Source: Chryseobacterium sp. SC28 | GTDB taxonomy: Bacteria > Bacteroidota > Bacteroidia > Flavobacteriales > Weeksellaceae | Assembly: GCF_003932955.1 (NCBI RefSeq) | Contig: NZ_QOVY01000015.1 | Location: forward strand, 1 to 63,368 | Reading direction: 5' to 3' | DNA length: 63,368 nucleotides | Shown here: positions 43,605 to 53,200 of the stretch, one piece after another | Position numbering within the stretch: the first letter of the stretch is position 1 | How the letters are laid out: each line of letters begins with the position of its first letter | Notes under the pieces: model-generated | The model's input: the letters and a program-made list of their open reading frames with translations, nothing else | The model's database searches: none | Told to the model about the DNA's origin: nothing | Program-made: the position numbers and the translations under genes

Positions 43605-44612
43605 TTATTTTTTTACCAATTCTACTCTTCTATTTTGAGCCTTGCCTTCATCAGTATGGTTATCGGCAATAGGATTATTTTCGCCAAAACCTGCCGATGA
43701 CAGTCTGTCTGCTTCTATACCGTTTTTTATTAATTCCGATTTTACCGTCTCGGCGCGTTGTTTGGAAAGTTCCAGATTGTGATTTTCATCGCCCGTATCG
43801 TCGGTATAGCCGTTGATGGAGATTTTCAGTAATTTGTCGGCATTGAGAGCTTTTAAAATTTCGCCCACCGCTTGTCTGCCTTCGGGTCTCAATGTGGCTT
43901 TGTCGGTATCAAAGTTGATGTGCAGTACGGCTTTGCCTTTGTTTTGCAAATCCTTTTGAATTTGATCTGCGTTCAGCATCGTTATGGTTTGTTTAAAGGC
44001 TTCTTTTTGAAGAATATTTATTTTGCCGCCGGCCGTAGATCCGGAAAGCTGAATGTTAATATCGCCGCCATCCCGCCGGTGGATAACATAGGTTTTGATG
44101 ACCTCGTCAGGATATCCAATAGAGCCATCTTCGCCCAAGTAGGCGGCTTGCTCGTGATATTTGTCGTATTCCACAGGCGTTATTTTCCCGTCGAAGATTT
44201 TCACCCCGCCCGCCGCTTTGATGGCTTCGTCGTAGCTTTTCTCAAAAAATGGCAGGCTCCAATCATCATAATTTCCGGATTTGGTGGTGATATTAGCTTT
44301 CCAAACTTTGCCATCTATCGGAATCATCTTGCCCTTTATGGCAAAAAATATTCTATCATAATGTCGCTCAACCGGTTCATTTTGTTCAGCGAGGCCGGCC
44401 GGAAGAGTAAAGAAGGGAAATTCTCCTAACGGATAATCCGAAAAAGGAATAGTATTGATATCAAAGGTTGAAGAATTACCGGTTTGTGCCGTGTGTACTG
44501 GTGCGGCTTTGGTGCTGTCTTGGTTTTGAACCTTTTGCTTGTCGCCGTTTTTATTGCAAGACAGTGCGAATAGAAGAAGTCCGTACAGTACGGATTTTGT
44601 CACATTTTTCAT
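43605..44612 (-). CDS. OmpA-family lipoprotein
   Basis: The 335-residue protein has a lipoprotein signal with Cys19 (FALSCNKNGD), a middle region of unknown type and a C-terminal OmpA peptidoglycan-binding domain: HINFDTDKATLRPEGRQAV, INGYTDDTGDENHNLELSKQ and LSSAGFGENNPI. It would tether the outer membrane to the cell wall. It lies 258 bases downstream of the multicopper oxidase gene on the same strand. Confidence 0.9.
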   Translation of the reverse strand: MKNVTKSVLYGLLLFALSCNKNGDKQKVQNQDSTKAAPVHTAQTGNSSTFDINTIPFSDYPLGEFPFFTLPAGLAEQNEPVERHYDRIFFAIKGKMIPIDGKVWKANITTKSGNYDDWSLPFFEKSYDEAIKAAGGVKIFDGKITPVEYDKYHEQAAYLGEDGSIGYPDEVIKTYVIHRRDGGDINIQLSGSTAGGKINILQKEAFKQTITMLNADQIQKDLQNKGKAVLHINFDTDKATLRPEGRQAVGEILKALNADKLLKISINGYTDDTGDENHNLELSKQRAETVKSELIKNGIEADRLSSAGFGENNPIADNHTDEGKAQNRRVELVKK

Positions 44613-44870
44613 TATTCAAATTTTTAATTTTGCTTTGTGGTTGTTGTTCAAAAATCTGTCAAACTTAGCTTTTTTATAATTTTCCGAGACCCAATAATTT
44701 TGTGCAGCAAAAAACTTAAATTTTTGGTAACATTCAATTCAAAAATAGTTTACCTCCTTTTTTTGTAAGATTTCTGGAATAGTTCGTTTTGCTTATTTTT
44801 TACTAAGAAAGTTACCATTAAATTATTGTATTGATTTTCTTCGCAGAAGAAAAGCAGATATTTTTAAATT

Positions 44871-47242
44871 TTAAAATCTCATAGAAAGTCCACCACCAGC
44901 ACCAAAACGATTGTCGTAATTTATCATTAATGAAAAATTTCGGGATAAAAAATATTCTATGCCCGCATTCCAAACCACCTCTTTTTCATAATTATCGCCG
45001 TTTTCTAACTGGTCTACCCAGCCAAAATCCGCTTGATATTGGTACATTCCAAAAATTGAGGTTCTGGGAAAAATCATGAGTTGGCGGCTCAAACTTATTT
45101 GTGGCCGCAGTTTATTGTCTATGCGGACATCAAGATTGAACAGATATGGTGTCAAATATCGAATGCCGGCAACAGCGGTCGTTGTAATATCATCCAATTC
45201 ATCTTCCTGTTTATTTTCCAATTGAACGCCTGCGAAAATTCTGAAATAATCATATAAATAATATTCATAAGTGGCTTCGGCTTCCATGTTTTTATTCCAT
45301 CCATATTCCCCCAAAATATTGAATTGATTGCGGATGTTGGACACTACCAGATTATATGCGGCCATATTGGATGCAACATCGAGTAAGGACCAAGCGTAAT
45401 ACATGTTCGCTTCCTTTTTTAAAACGGTACTGGGATATTGCGACATTCGCGGATCTCTGGGTGTGTCATAGCTCACGACTCTTGCCATGCCGCTCATCAT
45501 ATGATAGAGGGTGTGGCAGTGGAAAAACCAGTCGCCATATTCGTCGCCGCCATTTCTGTAAAATTCGATGGTTACTTTGGTCATTGGCGGCACGTTGACT
45601 GTATGTTTCAGAGGCGAGTAGTCGTTATTTTTGTTGAGAACCCTAAAAAAATGGCCGTGCAGGTGCATCGGATGGTGCATCATTGTGAGGTTGTTGAAGG
45701 TCATCCTCGTGATGGTGTCGGCGCTTATTTTTATCTTGTCCGCTTCGTTCAATGGCACGCCGTTCATACTCCAAACATACCGGTTCATATTCCCGGTCAG
45801 GTTTAGTAAAATATTTTTAACCGGGATATCTTTTGGGTAAGACGTTTTTTCGGTCGATTTCAGATAGTCGTAATTATATTCCGAGTACATATTCATTCCG
45901 TCCGTCGGCATTTCTTTTTTCCCGACTTTATGTTCCATTTTCATTTCGTTCATCGCAGGAATGGTGTCTTTTTTTACCGCGATGTGATCTGTCTGCGAAT
46001 GGTTCATCTGCATTTTATGGGTCTTATGCTCGGTGTCGCTGTCCGTCATATTCATCTTGTCCTCGTCGATTTGACCCGAATCTTTTGCCATTTTCGTATG
46101 ATCCATCTTCATCCCGTACTTTTCTTCCATTTTGTAACGTTCATCTTTTTTGGGTCGGTATTTCAATGCAGGTGCGCCCATCTTCATGTCCATCTTTACC
46201 ATTTCCTGCATCATTTCAATTTTGTCGGGTCGTGGCAAAACCATCGCCGGCAGCACTTTTCCTTTTCCGAAATAGGCGGTAGTGGTTCCCGAACCGTCCT
46301 GCGCCATTGCCCTGAATTCGATCTTGCCGCTCTCCGGAATGGTGATGATGAAGTCATAGGTCTCGGCAATACCGATAAAGGTTTTGTTTTGAGAAATCGG
46401 AACCACGTTTTGCCCGTCTGCAGAGACCAACAGCGGTGTTTCGCCCCCAAATGTCATCCAAAATGAAGTGGAGGCCGAGCCGTCGATGATTCGCAAACGA
46501 ATTTTTTCGCCGGGCTCTAAGTGAGGATATTCAACTGATTTTTCGCCATTGATTAGAAAAGCCGGATAATAGACATCCGCTATATCGGCTTCTTCCATCC
46601 GCTGTTTCCAAAAATTGAGTTGCGCAGCAAAGGCACCCCGACCGATCACCTTGTTCAGCGGTACGGACGTTCCTTTTTTTATGTTGTACCATTCATTGCC
46701 GCGTTTTAGATTTCGCATGATGTTTTCTGGTTTTTCGTCCGTCCAGTCAGACAGCATCAAAACCAAATCCTTATCATATTGCAGCCTTTTCTCTTTGGGC
46801 TGGATTGCGATGGCACCGAAAACGCCGCTCTGCTCCTGAAGCATCGTATGCGAGTGGTACCAATACGTACCCGATTGGCGGATGGGGAACTCGTACTTAA
46901 AAGTGGTTCCGGGCTTTATGGGCGGGGTGGTCAAATAAGGAACGCCGTCGTAGTAATTGGGAATGAGGATGCCGTGCCAATGGATAGACGTTTCCTCATC
47001 CATTTCGTTTTTAATATAGATGATGGCATACTCGCCTTCCTTAAACTCAAGGGTCGGTCCGGGAATCGTTCCATTGATCGTCATCCCCATCACTTTTTTG
47101 CCGGCTTTTGAACCAGTTCTTTTTTTATGGTCAAGGTATATTCGTGAATCGGTAAATTATTCACATTTCCTCCTGCCGATTGGCCAAAAAGTGATGGGCT
47201 TCCTATCAATAGAAGTAGTAAAATATTAAGGACATTCTTCAT
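44871..47242 (-). CDS. Multicopper oxidase fused to a CopB-like outer membrane barrel; N-terminus in another frame (frameshift)
   Basis: The main frame (44871-47093, about 740 residues) has the copper sites SIHWHGI, WYHSHTMLQE, HPMHLHGHFFRV and HCHTLYHMMSGMARV, so it is a laccase-like copper oxidase of the CopA/PcoA group. Between them lies a Met/His-rich stretch (around MDHTKMAKDSG to MKMEHKVG) for copper binding. The last 150 or so residues look like a CopB-type outer-membrane barrel ending NRFGAGGGLSMRF. The signal peptide (MKNVLNILLLLLIGSPSLFG) is encoded from 47242 in the other frame, which stops at TGA 47092-47090. The frames join at A AAA AAG (47099-47093). A -1 slip there, or one extra A in the run, restores one 790-residue protein. 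Confidence 0.8.
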
Positions 47243-47404
47243 TCTAAAATATCTAAAATAGGTTTAAGCAAAAGATGTGCTAAAAATCAGATACAAGTAT
47301 TTAAAATAAGACATACCTATGCACCTTCACCTATTTTAGCAAGTAATTAAAACTTTATCTTTTAAGTCGAAGAATTGTAATTACTAATCTTAATTCCGCG
47401 AGGT

Positions 47405-48859
47405 TTAGTCTCTGAAAAACGGATTGATTCCGGCAGAATCAAAAGTGTACGCGGTGGAATTTTCAGATCGATCCAATTTTTTGTTAATAGTCAAAGCCCA
47501 TAAAATCAATTCTTTGCAGAAATTCTGATCCGCTTTGTCGAGTTCCGAAACATTGTCTTCCACAATTTTCACCAGCGGATTGATGCTGTCCAACTTAGCA
47601 TAAAATTCTTCGTCGGTATCATTATAATTCAGCTCCAGATGATTTTTGTGAAACCATTGGATGAGATCGGAATAGGCGTTTTTAATCCCTTCTTTTTCCA
47701 GCTTGGATATTCGGGGAAATAGGCTTTCAAATTGCGTCATCACCGCTTTGTCAATTAGTATTTTTGCAACATAATCGGCGCCTTCTTGTTCGCCCTCATA
47801 TACCAGCTCGATTTTTCCCGTGATCGAGGGGATGATAGACATGAAATCTAGCAAGCGAACGCTCGTCTGCGCCGCACCTGTTTCTATCAAACGCAGTTTT
47901 GCAGCTGCCATCAGGTTCTCCATCGCACTGATGGTAAGCCGCGCACTCACGCCGCTTTTGGCATCCACATATTCGCTCTCGCGTGCCGCAAAGGCCACTT
48001 CCTCCAAGAGATTTTTTGCTAAATCGGGAATTTGGATTTGCGATTTGTCATCATCTGATATTGCAGCTTCTTGTTCGGTAATTTGTCTTGCAAGTTCAAT
48101 CGTTTTGGGATAATGGGTAAAGATTTGCGAACCTATTCTGTCTTTCAACGGCGTCACGATGCTTCCCCGATTGGTATAATCTTCCGGATTGGCCGTGAAA
48201 ATAAACTGAATATCCAGCGGCATTCTCAATTGGAAACCCCGAATCTGAATGTCGCCTTCCTGCAAAATATTAAAAAGAGAAACTTGGATTCTAGCTTGTA
48301 AATCTGGAAGTTCATTCAAGACAAAAATGCAACGGTTGGCTCTGGGGATCATTCCGTAATGCAAAACGCGCTCGTCTGAGTAAGGCAGCTTGAGAGTTGC
48401 CGCTTTTATAGGATCGATGTCGCCAATCAGATCGGCCACATTCACATCGGGCGTTGCCAGCTTTTCAAAAAAACGATCCGACCGATGCACCCAAGAAATA
48501 GGCGTTTCGTCGCCCAATTCTGCAAGCAAGTCCCTGGCGTATTTCGATATGGGCTGAAACGGACTATCATTGATTTCAGAACCTTTTACAACGGGCATAT
48601 ACTCGTCCAGAAGGTTAACCATACTTCTCGCAATGCGGGTTTTGGCCTGGCCGCGCAAGCCCAAAAGATTGATGTGATGCCCGGCCAAGATTGCTTTTTT
48701 AAGTTGCGGAATCACCGTGTCTTCGTAGCCCCACAGACCTTCAAAAACCGGTTCATTAGCTCTGATTTTTGATATTAAATTGGCTTGAAGTTCCTGACTG
48801 ATTGTTTTATCGGCATATCCCGACTTTTTTAATTCTTTGAATGTAATATCGTTTTTCAT
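47405..48859 (-). CDS. AAA ATPase of the magnesium chelatase/MoxR type
   Basis: The 484-residue protein has an AAA core: Walker A-like LLGLRGQAKTRIARSM (about residues 65-80) lacks the classical GK[ST] and has GQAKTR, while the Walker B-like CIFVLNELPDLQARIQ and sensor FIFTANPEDYTNRG are clear. It resembles ChlI/BchI-type subunits. It pairs with the VWA protein gene just upstream (5 bases apart); such pairs act in metal insertion or protein assembly. Cobalt or magnesium chelation is not indicated by other genes here. Confidence 0.85.
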   Translation of the reverse strand: MKNDITFKELKKSGYADKTISQELQANLISKIRANEPVFEGLWGYEDTVIPQLKKAILAGHHINLLGLRGQAKTRIARSMVNLLDEYMPVVKGSEINDSPFQPISKYARDLLAELGDETPISWVHRSDRFFEKLATPDVNVADLIGDIDPIKAATLKLPYSDERVLHYGMIPRANRCIFVLNELPDLQARIQVSLFNILQEGDIQIRGFQLRMPLDIQFIFTANPEDYTNRGSIVTPLKDRIGSQIFTHYPKTIELARQITEQEAAISDDDKSQIQIPDLAKNLLEEVAFAARESEYVDAKSGVSARLTISAMENLMAAAKLRLIETGAAQTSVRLLDFMSIIPSITGKIELVYEGEQEGADYVAKILIDKAVMTQFESLFPRISKLEKEGIKNAYSDLIQWFHKNHLELNYNDTDEEFYAKLDSINPLVKIVEDNVSELDKADQNFCKELILWALTINKKLDRSENSTAYTFDSAGINPFFRD

Positions 48860-48864
48860 ATTTT

Positions 48865-50007
48865 TTAAATTCTCTTTATTCTATTTTTTTCGTAATCCTC
48901 AAAAATCATTTCGCCCAAGCCGGAAAGTCCGGTGAGGAAAGCTTTTCCTTTGTTCTGTGCAGTAAAATCTTCTACAAACCTCCGAAGGTAAGGGTCTTGG
49001 GCAATCATAAAAGTGGTGATGGGAATTTTCAGTTTTCGGGCTTGCGCCGCTTTGTTGAGGCATTGGCCAACGATCTTTTCGTCCAGACCGATGCTGTTCA
49101 TATAAAATTCGCCATTCGGTAGCTTGATGCAACTGGGTTTCCCATCGGTTATCATAAAGATTTGCTTGTTGGTATTTCTTTTTCTGCGAAGAATGTCCAT
49201 TGCCAATTCCAGTCCTGCAACCGTATTGGTGTGGTATGGACCCACTTGCAAATACGGGAGATCTTTGATTTGAATTGGCCAAGCTTCGTTACCGAAAACG
49301 ATGATGTCTATGGTATCTTTCGGATATTTTCTCTTGATAAGTTCTACCAAAGCCATCGCCACTTTTTTGGCGGGCGTGATTCTGTCTTCGCCGTACAAAA
49401 TCATCGAGTGGCTGATGTCGATCATCAGTACGGTGCTCATCTGCGCTTTGTGCTTGGTTTCTTCTACGATGAGGTCGTCTTCCGTGATTTTCAGTTCAGA
49501 AATTCCGTTGTTGATTTGCGCGTTTTTCATGCTTTCGGTCATATTGACGGCCGAGAGGTCGTCCCCATATTGGAAATTTCGGTTTTCGCCTTCGCGCTCG
49601 TCACCAAGGCCGGTTTTGTGGGTTCGGTGGTTTCCGATGCCGCTTTTCTTCAGTTTTCCGAATATTTGATCCAGCGCATATTCTCGCAAAGCGGCTTCCA
49701 GCTTGGCCGTGAGGATGTTTTTTCCCTTGCCGGTTCCTTGGTCTCCATCTTCGGAATCCTCTTCTTTCTTGATGTAGCCCCGCTTTCTCAGGTCTTCTTC
49801 GAAGTCTGCCAATGTATAATCGTCGGTGAAGATGTCGTATTCTTTATCCAGAATATCGAGCCATTCAAAGGCCTCTTCGATATCGCCGGAAGTATGCGTA
49901 AGCAAGTCTTTAAAGACGTCGAAAACCCGATCGAAATTCGATATTTCTTCGGGTGTATGCTTGCTGAAGATAAACCCTTGTTTGTAATTGGTTAGAATAT
50001 TTTTCAT
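48865..50007 (-). CDS. VWA-domain protein partner of the AAA ATPase
   Basis: The 380-residue protein has a von Willebrand A domain in its C-terminal half with the metal site DISHSM (DxSxS) and a conserved MITDGKPSC. The N-terminal part is helical with an acidic linker. There is no signal peptide, so it is cytoplasmic, unlike BatA and BatB. It is the first gene of a two-gene operon with the AAA ATPase and resembles the ChlD partner in general layout. Confidence 0.87.
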   Translation of the reverse strand: MKNILTNYKQGFIFSKHTPEEISNFDRVFDVFKDLLTHTSGDIEEAFEWLDILDKEYDIFTDDYTLADFEEDLRKRGYIKKEEDSEDGDQGTGKGKNILTAKLEAALREYALDQIFGKLKKSGIGNHRTHKTGLGDEREGENRNFQYGDDLSAVNMTESMKNAQINNGISELKITEDDLIVEETKHKAQMSTVLMIDISHSMILYGEDRITPAKKVAMALVELIKRKYPKDTIDIIVFGNEAWPIQIKDLPYLQVGPYHTNTVAGLELAMDILRRKRNTNKQIFMITDGKPSCIKLPNGEFYMNSIGLDEKIVGQCLNKAAQARKLKIPITTFMIAQDPYLRRFVEDFTAQNKGKAFLTGLSGLGEMIFEDYEKNRIKRI

Positions 50008-50284
50008 TTGAATGTTTTACATTTTTTTAAAAACACAATTTACGGATTTTAAGCGATTGACGAAATAGAAAATACAGATAGCAATAATATAAAGTCGTAA
50101 ATGAAAAGGACAGATTTCTATCTTGGAACTAAAAAATAATATCTTTGGCTCAGCAAAACTCTCACCAACTTAGTAAAATCGAAAAATTTTTGGGATAGAG
50201 TTTCCCCATAATTTTATCTTCAACTAAGATACATTCAATTTTAGTATAGTATTTGCTTTTGGTTTCCAACAAAAAAATCCGCCA

Positions 50285-53200
50285 TTGAAAATTAAACTAA
50301 ACAGAGGAAAGATTATTAGACGATTGATCAGAACCATCGTTGCCGTTTTTGTTTTGCTGCTCTTACTGATTTTGAGTTTACAGTTGCCGTTCGTCCAAAA
50401 TTTTGTCAAAGACCGATTGATTGTCTATCTGGAGGGGAAAATCAAAACCAAAGTGAGCCTCGATCGGGTTTACATCGGCTTTCCAAACAGTTTAGTAATG
50501 GAAAATCTTTATTTGCAGGGTCAAAAAGTTGATACACTTTTAGCGGTCAAGAAATTCGATGTTGGGCTGCACATTTTGCAACTTCTCAATTCAAAAGCAG
50601 AACTGACTTCGATCGATTTGGAAGGCGTGCGTGCCAACGTGGTGCGAGATCCGAAAGGTCAATTCAATTTCGATTATATTATCAATGCTTTCGCAACGTC
50701 GGAAAAGGAGGAAAGTCCGTCTAAGCCTTTTATCATTTCGCTCGACAAGATTAAGTTGAAAGATATCGGCGTGACTTTTAACGACCAACAAGCCAAAAAT
50801 GATCTCCAGATTTATTTCAAATTTTTTGATACAAGAGTGAAAACTTTTGACCTTCAGAATAATAAATATGCGGTGAAAGACATCACGCTGGATGGTTTGA
50901 AATTGAAACTGAAGCAGGATTTGGTGCAAGAAGTTTCCAAAAATGTGGAGCAAAAAGTAGATTCTCTCAATCAGAAAAAGCCGATGCAGCTGAGCCTGAG
51001 CGGCATCAAATTGACTAATTTTAACATCGATTATGGCGACGATAATACCAAAACCTTTGCAAAAATTCTCTTCAAAGAATTGAGCACCAAAGTCAACACG
51101 CTGGATCTTCAAAATAATTTTTATGATGTGGAAAACGTCCTATTGACAGGGGCAAACATCAATGCTAATCTCTATCTACCTGCAGCCAACGCGAATCCAA
51201 AAAACGAAAATAAACCGGAAGTTGAGAAAAATTCGATTCAGGAAAAAGCGATGAAAGTGCTGCTTGGAAAACTGAAATTGGATGATGTGAAAATCGCTTT
51301 CAACAACACCGCCGTTGCACCAACGAAGACGGGTATGGATTTTAACCATCTCAATTTTGCAAAATTAAATGTGGATGTTCGCGATTTCAAGATGGAAAAC
51401 AATGGGTTTGCCGGTAGCGTAAAATCTGCAGAAATCCGGGAAAAAAGTGGATTGGATGTTCAGAAATTCAATACAGATTTTGTTTATTCCGATCGAGAAG
51501 CTTACCTCAAAGATTTGTATCTTCAAACTTCGAAGTCGATTTTGCGGGACGAAGTGATACTCAATTATAATTCGGTGGAGCAATTGTCTTCCAATCTTGG
51601 AGCGGTGCACATTTCTGCTAATATCAAGGAGTCAAAAATCGGTTTTGCCGATATTTTGAACTTGGTGCCAACGCTCAGAAATACAGCACCTTTCGATAAA
51701 TATCCAAACGCTACGCTTGACATCAATGCCAATCTTAAAGGTTTGGTGAATGATCTTTTGATCAACGAACTGAAAATTTCCGGGCTCGATCAATTGCGCG
51801 TGAATGCTTCCGGAAGAATCAAAAATGCGATGAATCCTGACCAGTTGTACTACGATTTGAAAATCGGAGAATTGGCTTCATCCGGAAAAACGGCTTTTAA
51901 TTTGATACCGAAAGGCACCATTCCGCCAAATATTTCCTTACCATCGCATTTCAGCATCAAGGGTTTTGCTAAAGGAACTACGAAAGTCGTCAATACCAAT
52001 TTGACGCTCTATTCTACGCTCGGAAATGCAGCAATCAACGCAAAATTAGATATGCGGCGCAAGAATCGCGAGTTGTACGATGTGAAAGCCAACTTGCAGA
52101 ATCTTCAGGTTGGGAAATTTATTCAGAATAAAGACATCGGCGGCGTTACGGCTCAAATTTCTGCAAAAGGCGAAAGTTTTGATTTCAAAAGGGCTAATGC
52201 CAATCTTGTAGGCACCGTTCGGTCCGCGACTTACAACGGTTATCGTTATCAAAATATGAATCTCGTGGGCAAGATCAACCGCGGTGCATACCATATTATC
52301 CTGACCTCCAAAGATCCGAATGCGAACTTAAAATTGACAGCCTCCGGCATCTATAGCGATAAGAATCCAACAATAAAAATGAACGGAGATATCACCAAAT
52401 TGGATCTATATAAACTGCGATTTTACAGCTCGCCGATGATATTGGCTGGTTTGATTGACGGCGATTTCAAAAACCTGAACCCGGATGATCTCAACGGATA
52501 TCTGACGCTGAAAAACTTCGCCATTTCTGATACCAAAGAAGTGTATCCGGTTCAAGAAATGAATCTGGTGGCGGTTTCAACAGCAGATTCTACGCAGATC
52601 AAGTTTAATTCGCAAATTGCCGATCTGGAGCTGAAAGGGAAATATAAGTTAACTCAAATTTTTGGTTCATTGTCGCAGACTGTGAATCAGTATTACCAAT
52701 TCCAAAAGCCAGGGAAAGCGGCTAAGATAGACGCGGGACAATACTTCACACTGAATGCAAAAATTATAAATGATGATTTGATAAGGAAATTCGTTCCCGA
52801 TTTGAAGAGCTTTGAAACCATCGACATTACAGGAAATTACAACGCCGATTCTCAAAAAATAGAACTCGAAGCCCAGATTCCTCAAATTGTGTATGGCACC
52901 AATTCTTTGGAAAGGACGGCTCTTAAAATCACCAATGGAAATCGAGCTTTGCAGTACAATCTGGATGTCGCCGCTTTGAAAAGCGAGAGTTTCTCTCTCA
53001 CTAAAGTGAATATCAATGGCGATGTCGCGGAGAATATCATTACTTATAATATATCAACAAAAGACGAAAAAGATAACACGCAATTCTTGATTTCTGGCAA
53101 TGCAAAATCCTTGAACGGCATTACGGAAATTTCTCTAAATCCAAACGGCCTGAAATTAAATTATGCGGACTGGGCAGTTGCCGAGGGAAATAAAATTCAA

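Noticed and set aside
45356-47111. Several plus-strand frames opposite the multicopper oxidase gene, rich in His and Phe
   Set aside because: They are antisense translations of the Met/His-rich oxidase coding sequence.
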